A stretch of 64,000 nt of DNA from Variovorax paradoxus (GTDB taxonomy: Bacteria > Pseudomonadota > Gammaproteobacteria > Burkholderiales > Burkholderiaceae_C), in assembly GCF_030815855.1 (NCBI RefSeq), contig NZ_JAUSXG010000001.1:1240001-1304000 (forward strand), written 5' to 3'. Under the pieces are notes generated by a model, which was not told the origin of the DNA, ran no database searches, and saw nothing but the letters and a program-made list of their open reading frames with translations. Every line of letters begins with the position of its first letter. Position 1 is the first letter of the stretch. Made by a program: the position numbers and the translations under genes. Shown in pieces: positions 26,199 to 33,661 of the stretch.

Positions 26199-27434
26199 TC
26201 AGAGCCGTTCCGACATCCCGTTGAGGTAGGCGCGCACGGCGGCGTTGCTGCTGAGGCCGATGGCGCGGTCGTAGGCCTGGCGTGCCGCCGCGCGTGCGCC
26301 GCCGGCTGCAAGCAGGTAGGCGCGGGCGGCCCAGAACGGCTGGTAGCTCGCCACCTCGGCCGCCGCAATGGCCTCCAGCGCGCGCAGGCCGATCTCGGGG
26401 CCGCGCGCATTGGCCAGCGCGCAGGCCAGGCTGACCTGGGCACCGATGCTGGGCCGCAAGGCCAGCAGTCCTTCGTAGAGCGACACCAGCACTTCGGGTG
26501 GCACGGGCGCGCCGACGCGGCGCTCGCAATGGGCCGACTGGATGGCCGCCTCCAGCTGGTAGGGGCCGAGGGATTTCATGTCCGAAGCCCGCCGCAGGCA
26601 GCGTTCGGCCTGCGCAAGCAAGTCGGGATTCCAGCGCAGCGGGTCCTGCTGGTCGAGCGGCACGTAGGCGCCGGTCTCGCTGCGGCGCGCCGCAGCGCGG
26701 CTTTCGCAGAAGAGCATCAGCGCGAGCAGGCCCAGCGGCTCGGGCTCATCGGGCATCAGGCTGCACAGGATGCGGCCGAGATCGATGGCCTCGGACGTGA
26801 GGCCGCGCGGCAGGGCATCGGCGCCATCGATGTCGTCCCAGCCGGTGCCGTAGGCGGCGTAGACGCCATCCTGTACGTCCTGCAGCCGCTGTGCAAGCTC
26901 GCGCGCCTGCGGGTACTCGAAGGGAATGCCCGCGGCGCGAATGCGCGCCTTGGCCCGCACCAGCCGCTGGCCGAGCGTCGAAGGCCCGGTGAGAAAGGCG
27001 CCAGCCATGCGGGCCGCGTCGAGTCCGAGCACGGTCTGCAGCATCAGCGGCGCGCGCGCCGCCGCGTCGATGGCGGGATGCGCGCAGACGAACATCAGGC
27101 GCAGCCGCTCGTCGGGCACGGCCGCGCCTTCGGTGCCGGCGGCGTCGTCCACTTCGCCGGCCAGCAGCAGCAGGGTCTGTGTCGCGTCGTCCTGCACGCG
27201 GCTATGGCGCCAGGCGTCGAGCTTGCGGTGCCGGGCCACGCTCAGCAGCCAGGCGTCGGGCTGCGCGGGAATGCCGTCGGCCGGCCAGCGCTCGAGCGCA
27301 CGCGCGAAGGCTTCGGCGAGCGCATCTTCCGATGCGGCGATGTCGTGCGTGCGCGCGGACAGAATGGCCAGCAGGCGGCCGTACGATTCGCGCGCCGCCC
27401 GTTCGGCGGCCTGGTGAGCCGCCGGGTCGTTCAC
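26199..27434 (-). CDS. ECF sigma factor, ECF42 type with C-terminal extension
   Basis: A 411-residue extracytoplasmic-function sigma factor. Region sigma-2 is at about residues 15-85 (ASEDALAEAFARALERWPAD, DAWLLSVARHRKLDAWRH). Sigma-4 is at about 110-165, with LMLQTVLGLDAARMAGAFL. Unlike ordinary ECFs it has about 240 extra residues of helical, TPR-like sequence, which in this group is involved in activity control. The linked DGPF/YCII gene is the diagnostic partner of group ECF42. The GTG start at 27434 overlaps the partner's stop (GTGA), so the two are coupled. No anti-sigma factor is present. Downstream effects are unknown. Confidence 0.87.
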   Translation of the reverse strand: MNDPAAHQAAERAARESYGRLLAILSARTHDIAASEDALAEAFARALERWPADGIPAQPDAWLLSVARHRKLDAWRHSRVQDDATQTLLLLAGEVDDAAGTEGAAVPDERLRLMFVCAHPAIDAAARAPLMLQTVLGLDAARMAGAFLTGPSTLGQRLVRAKARIRAAGIPFEYPQARELAQRLQDVQDGVYAAYGTGWDDIDGADALPRGLTSEAIDLGRILCSLMPDEPEPLGLLALMLFCESRAAARRSETGAYVPLDQQDPLRWNPDLLAQAERCLRRASDMKSLGPYQLEAAIQSAHCERRVGAPVPPEVLVSLYEGLLALRPSIGAQVSLACALANARGPEIGLRALEAIAAAEVASYQPFWAARAYLLAAGGARAAARQAYDRAIGLSSNAAVRAYLNGMSERL

Positions 27435-27802
27435 GGTGTCGCCGCGGCGAGGGCCGTGGCCGTGAAGACCGGCCGCACCTCCACGCCCCCGCTGGCCGCG
27501 CAGGGCGCGCGGGCCGCCCATTCGAGCGCGGCATCGAGGTCCGGCACGTCCACCACGAAGTAGCCTCCGAGCTGCTCCTTGGTGTCGGCAAAGGGCCCGT
27601 CCTGCACCTGGCGCTTGTCGCCGCGCACGCGCAGCGTGGTGCCGGTCATGGGCGGAAAGAGGCCGTGGCCGCCGAGCGAAATGCCCGACTGGCGCACCGC
27701 ATCGGCATATGCCATCCAGTTGGCCCGGTAGGCCTGCGAAGAAGCGTCGTCCCGTTGTTCGAATTCGGCCGCGGGCTGATAGAACATCAACATGTACTGC
27801 AT
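27431..27802 (-). CDS. DGPF/YCII-domain protein, ECF42 partner
   Basis: A 123-residue protein beginning MQYMLMFYQPAAEF. The family-defining motif QDGPFADTKEQLGGY covers residues 67-81, with D68-G69-P70-F71. YCII-related proteins form ferredoxin-like dimers, and in ECF42 loci they are the principal targets of the adjacent sigma factor; their biochemical activity is unknown. Its promoter region carries an ECF42-like TGTCGA/CGTC pair. It precedes the sigma gene on the same strand with a 4-bp GTGA overlap, so both would be induced together in a positive loop. Confidence 0.88.
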   Translation of the reverse strand: MQYMLMFYQPAAEFEQRDDASSQAYRANWMAYADAVRQSGISLGGHGLFPPMTGTTLRVRGDKRQVQDGPFADTKEQLGGYFVVDVPDLDAALEWAARAPCAASGGVEVRPVFTATALAAATP

Positions 27803-27852
27803 GGTGTCTCTCCGTTGTGGAAAAGAGGCTGAGCAGGATCGCTCACCACAAT

Positions 27853-27894
27853 GACGGCCCGCTGCCGGTCATTTCGACACGGCGTCCGTGTCGA
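27853..27894 (-). promoter_or_regulatory. ECF42-type promoter with inverted, duplicated -35
   Basis: On the minus strand TGTCGA (27879-27874) is followed after 17 nt by CGTC (27856-27853), 50 nt before the DGPF start codon. This fits the TGTCGA / CG(A/T)C consensus I recall for ECF42 promoters. The -35 lies in a perfect inverted repeat, TCGACACGG-CGT-CCGTGTCGA (27874-27894), so a second TGTCGA faces the plus strand. No matching -10 follows that copy. Confidence 0.6.
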
Positions 27895-27950
27895 GCAGAT
27901 GATTTTTTACGCTATTGCCGTTCGGCGCAACGGTTGCGATACCTACGGTT

Positions 27951-29312
27951 TCAGGCTGCCTTGGCCTGATCGGCAGGCGCAAACATGGCTTCCATCTCGT
28001 TTCGCAGCCTGCAGGCGGAGGTCGAGGTGTCCATGGCCACATCGGCCCAGCAGAGGCTCTGGCCTTTCTTCACCGCGCGCACCAGCCTGACGTTGTGCGC
28101 CAGCCCGAGCGGCAGGCCGCCCAGCCGCATGGAGCGCTCGGCCGGCAGCAGCTTGCCCCAGACGGTGTAGCCGCCTTCGCCGTCGAGCATTTCACCGGGC
28201 GCGAGGTCGCGCTTGGCCGTGGCCACCACGTCGGCGTTCCAGCAGGTGGCGGCGCCGGTCGCTTCGCCGCGCAAGGCGACGCTTGCCACGGACATGCCAA
28301 CCTCCAGGCCGATCAGGTGCCAGCGCTTGTAGAGCGTGAAGTAGCGCCCGCTCGGGTCGGTGTGCGCGTTGTATTCCTCGAAGCAGTTCTTGATGTAGTC
28401 GGTCTCGGCCTCGACCGTGACCCACACGCCCATGCGGATGTCGTACGGAATCTTTCGCCCATCGGCTTCGAGCGAGGAAATGACTTCGACCATGCCCTTG
28501 CGCTCCAGCACGCCGCCTTCGCTCTGCGGCCGCGTGACGAAGGGAATGTCTTCCACGCTCGCGGGCGGATAGAGCAAGCCGTCCGAAGGCACCGTGAGGC
28601 CGGTGGCATTGGCCACCGCGGAGCTTTCGATGGATGGCTTGGAGCCGTCGAGAAAGCTGTTGAACATCTTCGGGTTGAGCCCGCCGCGCAGCGCCTGTTC
28701 GGGCGTGAGGCCGTAGTTGCCCCACACCGTTTCCGGCGTCGATTCGGTGAAGTGAGGCAGCCACTTGTGGCCGCGACCGGCCGCCACCACCGGAAAGCCG
28801 CAGGTGCGTGCCCAGTCGACCAGGTCGCAGATGAGCGCGGGCTGGTCGCCGAAGGCCAGCGAATAGATCACGCCGGCCTGCTGCGCCTTGTGCGCGAGCA
28901 GCGGGCCGCAGAAGGCATCGGCCTCGACGGTCACGTTGACCACGTGCTTGCCGTGCGCGAACGCGTCGAGGCAGTGATCGACCGCAGCCACCGGATTGCC
29001 GGTGCACTCGACCACGATGTCGATGGAGGGCTCGCGCGTCACGGCCTGCCAGTCTTCGGTGATCCAGCTGTTGCCGGTCTTCAGCGCCTCCTGCATCGAC
29101 CCCGCCGCGGCGCGTTGCGGGTTCCAGCCGACGCGCTCGAGGTTGACGCGCGCCGCCGCGGGCGAGAGGTCGGCGATCGCCACCAGTTGCACGCCGGGCG
29201 TGCGCGGAATCTGCGCGAGATACATCGAGCCGAACTTGCCGGCGCCGATCAGGCCGATGCGGATGGGGCGGCCTTCGGCGGCGCGCTGCTGCAGGCGGGT
29301 GTGGAGACTCAT
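27951..29312 (-). CDS. NAD(P)-dependent oxidoreductase, homoserine dehydrogenase/DRL-like with SAF domain
   Basis: A 453-residue cytosolic protein. The N-terminal Rossmann fold has the dinucleotide motif GLIGAGKFGS (residues 20-29), and IDIVVECTGNPVAAVDHCLD follows. A central catalytic region (about 160-330) is followed by an SAF-type C-terminal domain (about 350-440, with ATAKRDLAPGEMLDGEGGYT). This architecture matches the family containing the Brucella DXR-like enzyme (DRL), whose members have diverged to several substrates. I do not assign it to isoprenoid synthesis: the context is a dioxygenase (4 nt upstream) and a GntR regulator, which suggests catabolism of a small polar compound. It is the last gene of the GntR operon. 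Confidence 0.78.
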   Translation of the reverse strand: MSLHTRLQQRAAEGRPIRIGLIGAGKFGSMYLAQIPRTPGVQLVAIADLSPAAARVNLERVGWNPQRAAAGSMQEALKTGNSWITEDWQAVTREPSIDIVVECTGNPVAAVDHCLDAFAHGKHVVNVTVEADAFCGPLLAHKAQQAGVIYSLAFGDQPALICDLVDWARTCGFPVVAAGRGHKWLPHFTESTPETVWGNYGLTPEQALRGGLNPKMFNSFLDGSKPSIESSAVANATGLTVPSDGLLYPPASVEDIPFVTRPQSEGGVLERKGMVEVISSLEADGRKIPYDIRMGVWVTVEAETDYIKNCFEEYNAHTDPSGRYFTLYKRWHLIGLEVGMSVASVALRGEATGAATCWNADVVATAKRDLAPGEMLDGEGGYTVWGKLLPAERSMRLGGLPLGLAHNVRLVRAVKKGQSLCWADVAMDTSTSACRLRNEMEAMFAPADQAKAA

Positions 29313-29316
29313 GGCG

Positions 29317-30192
29317 TCAGGCCTCCACGGTATCGAGAACTTCGAGCGACGTACGCAACGCGCTTTCGGGCAAGCCGTTCTTCCACGGCACCTCGACCGG
29401 GTAGGGCTTCAGCAGGCAGTCGTCGGGCAGCATCTCGATGGGCGTGAAGTCCCGGTGCGCGATGTACTCGGGCCGCTTGTGGCGGCGGATGTGGTTGCTG
29501 ACGGCGCACAGGCTCAGGTACACCGCCACTCGGTTGAAGGGCGACAGGTTGCTGCCCGAGGCATGCACCAGGCAGCTGTGGAACAGGATCATCGAACCTG
29601 CGGGTCCCTTGGGCGAAACGATGCCTCCGTTTTTTCCTCCGGCGCGGTCCACCAGTTGCCGGATCAGGTCGTGGTCCACGGTCCAGAGCGGGTAGCTGGT
29701 GGTCGTGGCGTCGTGCTTCGCATCGACCACGCCCTTGCGGTGGCTGCCCGGAATGAACATCAACGGGCCGTTGTGCTCGTTCACGTCATCGAGAAAAATG
29801 GCGACGTTCATCGCGCGCTCGGTCGGCATCAGGTCGTCGTTGAGCCAGGTGCCGTAGTCCTGGTGCCACTGCCACACGTCGCCTTCGAAAGCCATCTTGC
29901 CGTTGATCTTGAACTGGTGCATGTAGACCTCTTCGTCGAACAGATCCATCACCGGCCCGACCATGCGCGGGTGGCGCGCGAGCCGCGCGAAGGGCTCGCT
30001 GATCAGGTGCGCGGCAAAGTTCGTGCGCACGGCGTCGGAGCCTTTCTCGCGCACGTTGAAGGCTTCGCGCTTGCTGTACAGGTCGGGCACCGCATCGGTC
30101 AGCGCCCTCGTTTCTTCGGGCGAGAAATGGCCGGGGAAGAACAGGTAGCCGTCGCGCTCGAATTGCGCGCGTTGCTCGGGTGTCAGCTTCAT
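29317..30192 (-). CDS. Phytanoyl-CoA dioxygenase family (EctD-like) Fe(II)/2-oxoglutarate oxygenase
   Basis: A 291-residue PhyH-family hydroxylase. The iron facial triad is His110 and Asp112 (WQWHQDYGTW) plus His210 (SCLVHASGSN). Arg221, eleven residues after the last histidine, is placed to bind 2-oxoglutarate, the same spacing as in ectoine hydroxylase EctD. The stretch from WHQDYGTW through MPTERAMN parallels the EctD signature but differs at several positions, and no ectoine synthesis genes are nearby. I therefore call it EctD-like with unknown substrate. Its ATG overlaps the stop of the GntR gene (ATGA) and it ends 4 nt before the DRL-like oxidoreductase. Confidence 0.85.
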   Translation of the reverse strand: MKLTPEQRAQFERDGYLFFPGHFSPEETRALTDAVPDLYSKREAFNVREKGSDAVRTNFAAHLISEPFARLARHPRMVGPVMDLFDEEVYMHQFKINGKMAFEGDVWQWHQDYGTWLNDDLMPTERAMNVAIFLDDVNEHNGPLMFIPGSHRKGVVDAKHDATTTSYPLWTVDHDLIRQLVDRAGGKNGGIVSPKGPAGSMILFHSCLVHASGSNLSPFNRVAVYLSLCAVSNHIRRHKRPEYIAHRDFTPIEMLPDDCLLKPYPVEVPWKNGLPESALRTSLEVLDTVEA

Positions 30193-30893
30193 GCCTTGTC
30201 TCCTTTGCGGGTGAGGGTGTTGGATGCGGTGCGCGCCAGTTGCTCGGCGAGGCGACGGCTCAGTGCCTCGCTGGCCTGCGCGACGTGTTCTTCGCTCAGG
30301 CGCGCGGCGCGGTCCGCGTTGCCTGCGGCCATCGCATTGGCGATGGCTTCATGCTCGTTCCACAGCGACTCGCGCTGCGGCTCGGCCTGCAGCACCGCAC
30401 CCATGGCGCGCCGCAGGTGGCGCCAGTGCGGGTCGGCGCTCTGGCCGATCAGCGGGTTGCCCGAGGCTTCGTAGATGGCGCGGTGAAAGGCCACGTCGGC
30501 ATCGATCATGGCTTCGACATTGCGCCCGCGCGCGGCGCGGCGGCCGCGCTCGATGAGCTTGGGGTCGATGCGAAAACGCTGCTGCGCGGCGAGCCGCGCG
30601 GCCAGCACGTCGAGCGCGCCGCGCACCTGATAGATCCTCTGCATGCCCTCGGCATCGAGCGGCGCTACCAGCACGCCGCGGCCGGGCGCGTCATGCACGA
30701 AGCCGTCTTTCTTGAGCAGTCGCAGAGCCTGCAGCACCGGCTGGCGCGACACCGAAAGGCGCTGCGCAATGTCTTCCTGCGTGAGGCGCTCGCCGGGGGC
30801 CAGCGAGCCGCTGCTGATGGCTCCGAGCAGGGCGCGGTAGACCTGGTCGACGAGGTCGGGCGCGACTTCGATGCTGAGGAGCTGGGCCGGCAT
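30189..30893 (-). CDS. GntR-family (FadR/FCD subfamily) regulator
   Basis: A 234-residue repressor-type regulator. The winged helix-turn-helix is at about residues 15-80, with GERLTQEDIAQRLSVSRQPV containing the recognition helix. The FCD ligand-binding domain spans about 90-215 and includes the metal/ligand pattern around DADVAFHRAIYEASGN and the late EEH. Ligands of such proteins are typically carboxylic acids. It is the first gene of a three-gene operon (overlap ATGA with the dioxygenase). A perfect palindrome 18 bp upstream of its start is the likely operator, which would also control the divergent ammonia-lyase gene. Confidence 0.88.
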   Translation of the reverse strand: MPAQLLSIEVAPDLVDQVYRALLGAISSGSLAPGERLTQEDIAQRLSVSRQPVLQALRLLKKDGFVHDAPGRGVLVAPLDAEGMQRIYQVRGALDVLAARLAAQQRFRIDPKLIERGRRAARGRNVEAMIDADVAFHRAIYEASGNPLIGQSADPHWRHLRRAMGAVLQAEPQRESLWNEHEAIANAMAAGNADRAARLSEEHVAQASEALSRRLAEQLARTASNTLTRKGDKA

Positions 30894-30911
30894 GGGAACG
30901 TCTTTCTCTGA

Positions 30912-30927
30912 ACTCTGTATACAGAGT
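30912..30927. promoter_or_regulatory. Probable GntR operator palindrome
   Basis: ACTCTGTATACAGAGT is a perfect 16-bp palindrome containing TGTATACA, the core type bound by FCD-class GntR proteins. It lies 18 bp upstream of the gntR start and 82 bp before the divergent ammonia-lyase gene, within a 116-bp shared promoter region. Confidence 0.7.
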
Positions 30928-31009
30928 ACGAACTTCGAGCCGGTCGCGCATCCCGGGTTTTTACCGACGAGGGCTGCAAAAGAACGTAAGCCTTCGCTAA
31001 GCTCGGCGC

Positions 31010-31966
31010 ATGCAACTACCTACCTACGACGATGTGATCGCCGCGGCCGCGCGGCTCGAGGGGCATGCCCACCGCACCCCGGTGCTGCAGTCGGCCACCG
31101 CCAATGAGCGCTGGGGTGCCCGGTTCTTCTTCAAGTGCGAGAACTTCCAGCGCATGGGCGCGTTCAAGTTCCGCGGCGCCTTCAACGCGCTCTCGAAGTT
31201 CGATGCGGCGCAGCGCAAGGGCGGCGTGATCGCTTTTTCGTCGGGCAATCACGCGCAGGCCATCGCGCTGTCGGCGCGGCTCTTGGCGATGCCGGCCGTG
31301 ATCGTCATGCCCAAGGACGCACCAGCCGCCAAGGTTGCCGCCACGAAGGGCTATGGCGCCGAAGTGGTGATGTACGACCGCTTCACCGAAGACCGCGAGG
31401 CGCTCACGAAGCGGCTTGCGCAGGAACGCGGCATGACGATGATTCCGCCCTACGACCATCCCGACGTGCTCACGGGGCAGGGCACGGCGGTGAAGGAGCT
31501 GATCGAAGAGACGGGGCCGCTCGACCACCTGTTCGTGTGCCTGGGCGGCGGCGGGCTGCTGTCGGGTTCGGCACTGTCGGCGCGCGCGCTGTCGCCCGAT
31601 TGCAAGATCTACGGCGTGGAGCCCGAGGCAGGCAACGACGGGCAGCAGTCGCTGCGCAGCGGGAAGATCGTGCACATCGAAACGCCGAAGACCATTGCCG
31701 ATGGCGCGCAGACGCAGCACCTGGGCGAGTACACCTTCGGCATCATCCAGCGCGACGTGCACGACATCTTCACAGTGACCGACGACCAGCTGGTCGAAGC
31801 GATGCGCTTCTTCGCCGAGCGCATGAAGATGGTGGTGGAGCCCACAGGATGCCTTGCCTTCGCGGGCGCGGTCGCAGCGGGCAAGCTCATCGAGGGCCAG
31901 CGCGTGGGCATCGTGATCAGCGGCGGCAACGTCGATCTCTCGCGCTACGCGGCGCTGCTGGCCTGA
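31010..31966 (+). CDS. PLP ammonia-lyase/racemase, threo-3-hydroxyaspartate ammonia-lyase type
   Basis: A 318-residue fold-type II PLP enzyme lacking the regulatory ACT domain of biosynthetic threonine deaminase. The cofactor lysine is Lys53 in GAFKFRGAFNA, SSGNHAQA is the substrate loop and GGGGLLSG binds the phosphate. The C-terminal MVVEPTGCLAFAG and ISGGNVDL are conserved. This size and pattern match threo-3-hydroxyaspartate ammonia-lyases and serine racemases, which dehydrate or deaminate beta-hydroxy amino acids. It diverges from the gntR-dioxygenase-oxidoreductase operon, so a dioxygenase-made hydroxy-amino acid could be its substrate (inference). A TAAGCT 6 nt before the ATG could be a weak -10. 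Confidence 0.83.
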   Translation: MQLPTYDDVIAAAARLEGHAHRTPVLQSATANERWGARFFFKCENFQRMGAFKFRGAFNALSKFDAAQRKGGVIAFSSGNHAQAIALSARLLAMPAVIVMPKDAPAAKVAATKGYGAEVVMYDRFTEDREALTKRLAQERGMTMIPPYDHPDVLTGQGTAVKELIEETGPLDHLFVCLGGGGLLSGSALSARALSPDCKIYGVEPEAGNDGQQSLRSGKIVHIETPKTIADGAQTQHLGEYTFGIIQRDVHDIFTVTDDQLVEAMRFFAERMKMVVEPTGCLAFAGAVAAGKLIEGQRVGIVISGGNVDLSRYAALLA

Positions 31967-31979
31967 GTCTTTCAGGCTC

Positions 31980-32630
31980 TCAGGCGCGGATTCCCCCGGC
32001 CGTCAGGTGCAGCAGCCGGTCGGCACGGGCCGCCGCGCTCTCGGAGTGCGTGACGAGTACCAGCGAAGCGCCGTGCTCGCGGGTCTGGCCGATCAGCAAC
32101 TCCATCACCTTCGCAGCCGTGGTCGGGTCGAGATTGCCGGTGGGCTCGTCGGCGAGCAGCAGCGCGGGCCGGTGCACCAGTGCGCGCGCAATCGCCACGC
32201 GCTGCAACTGGCCGCCCGAGAGCGTCTGCGGCAGGCGCACGCCCATGCCGGGCAGGCCCACCGCATCGAGCATGTGCGCGACGCGGCTTTCCTCGCGCTG
32301 GCGGCCCAGCAGCATCAGCGGCAGCGACACGTTCTGCGCCACGTCGAGGTGCGGCAGCACATGGAAGGCCTGGAACACAAAGCCCACATGGCGGCGGCGC
32401 CAGAGCGCGCAGGCTTCGCCGTCGAGCGCGCCGATGTCGGTGCCCTCGTGCGTGACAGTGCCCGCATCCCAGCTGTCGAGGCCCGCCATGCAGTTGAGCA
32501 GCGTCGACTTGCCCACGCCCGATTCGCCCACGATGGCGACGAACTCGCCGGGCTCGACGGTAAGCGTCACGTTCTCGAAGACGGGCACGTCGCCGTAGTG
32601 CTTGGCCAAGTTGGAAATGCGCAGCGTCAT
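31980..32630 (-). CDS. ABC transporter ATP-binding protein, LolD/MacB type
   Basis: A 216-residue free-standing ATPase with Walker [10 protein letters not shown] (residues 35-43), signature [15 protein letters not shown], Walker [13 protein letters not shown] and H-loop VTHSE. The [17 protein letters not shown]-loop region is typical of ATPases that drive FtsX-type permeases. No permease gene is adjacent. The orphan FtsX permease at 23526-26126, on the same strand, is a plausible partner. Its ATG overlaps the miaA stop (ATGA), so it is translated from the mutL-miaA transcript. The convergent ammonia-lyase gene ends 13 nt away. Confidence 0.87.
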   Translation of the reverse strand: MTLRISNLAKHYGDVPVFENVTLTVEPGEFVAIVGESGVGKSTLLNCMAGLDSWDAGTVTHEGTDIGALDGEACALWRRRHVGFVFQAFHVLPHLDVAQNVSLPLMLLGRQREESRVAHMLDAVGLPGMGVRLPQTLSGGQLQRVAIARALVHRPALLLADEPTGNLDPTTAAKVMELLIGQTREHGASLVLVTHSESAAARADRLLHLTAGGIRA

Positions 32631-33619
32631 GCGGCGCTCGCCATCGCCGAGATGCGCTGAACGGCGGCCTGCACCGCATCGGGTGTGTCGCAGGCGATCA
32701 CGGTGCGCGCGGGCATGCTGCGCAGCCAGGTGATCTGCCGCTTGGCGAGCTGCCGTGTGGCGGCGATAGCGCGTTCGCGCAGCGCGGCGATCGCCCTGGC
32801 GTCGGGGGGCGAGCCGCCGCAGGCATCGAGCATCTCCCACGCCTGGCGGTAGCCGACGCAGCGCATCGAGGGCAGTCCGGTCGTCAGATCGCCACGTGCG
32901 CGCAGCGCTTTCACTTCGTCGAGAAAGCCCGCCGCCAGCATGGCGTCGAAGCGCTCGGCGATGCGCGAATGCAGCCAGGCGCGATCGGAGGGTTCGAGCG
33001 AAAAGAGAACGCCGCCGTCCAGCGCTTTCGCGGCCTTGTTGTCGCTCGTGTGAAAGCTCGACAAGGGTTGGCCGCTGCTCTCCCACACTTCGAGCGCGCG
33101 CTGGATGCGCTGACTGTCTTGCGGCGCCAGGCGCGCGGCTGTCACAGCGTCGACCTTGGCGAGCCGTGCGTGCATGGCGGGCCAGCCCAGCGCCGCGGCT
33201 TCGGCGTCGATGCGCGCACGCACCGCGGCGTCCGCGGCCGGCATGGCGTCGATGCCGTCGAACAGGGCCTTGAAGTAAAGCATGGTGCCGCCCACGAGCA
33301 GCGGCAAGGCGCCGCGCGCGCGGATCTCGCCGACGAGCCGTGTCGCGTCGGCCACGAAGGCGGCCGCGCTGTAGCTTTCGGCGGGGTCGAGGATATCGAT
33401 CAGGTGGTGCGGCACCATGGCCTGTTCGGCCTTGCTCGGCTTGGCGGTGCCGATGTCCATGCCGCGGTAGACCAGCGCGGAATCGACGCTGACGATCTCG
33501 ACCGGGCGCACGCGTGCCAGCGCGAGCGCTACGGCGGTCTTGCCGGAAGCGGTCGGCCCCGCGAGCGCGATGTATTTCAGGTTTTCAGGAGGGCCGGAAG
33601 CGGCGACGGAGGGCGGCAT
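32627..33619 (-). CDS. miaA: tRNA dimethylallyltransferase
   Basis: MiaA transfers the dimethylallyl group of DMAPP to the N6 of A37 in tRNAs reading UNN codons. The 330-residue protein has the P-loop GPTASGKT (residues 21-28), the catalytic Asp/Thr region [41 protein letters not shown] and [10 protein letters not shown], which covers the prenyl and tRNA-binding sites. Length is normal. It follows mutL and an alpha/beta-hydrolase gene on the same strand. A mutL-miaA linkage is common in proteobacteria. Confidence 0.96.
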   Translation of the reverse strand: MPPSVAASGPPENLKYIALAGPTASGKTAVALALARVRPVEIVSVDSALVYRGMDIGTAKPSKAEQAMVPHHLIDILDPAESYSAAAFVADATRLVGEIRARGALPLLVGGTMLYFKALFDGIDAMPAADAAVRARIDAEAAALGWPAMHARLAKVDAVTAARLAPQDSQRIQRALEVWESSGQPLSSFHTSDNKAAKALDGGVLFSLEPSDRAWLHSRIAERFDAMLAAGFLDEVKALRARGDLTTGLPSMRCVGYRQAWEMLDACGGSPPDARAIAALRERAIAATRQLAKRQITWLRSMPARTVIACDTPDAVQAAVQRISAMASAA

Positions 33620-33661
33620 AAGCGCCCGAGGGTAACAACAAAACGAAGCCGGGACTTCAGC

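Noticed and set aside
27951..29312. Naming the SAF-domain oxidoreductase as DXP reductoisomerase type II or homoserine dehydrogenase.
   Set aside because: Family membership alone does not set the substrate; the GntR/dioxygenase context argues for a different, catabolic role.
29317..30192. Annotating the dioxygenase as ectoine hydroxylase EctD.
   Set aside because: The signature region only partly matches and no ectABC genes are present.
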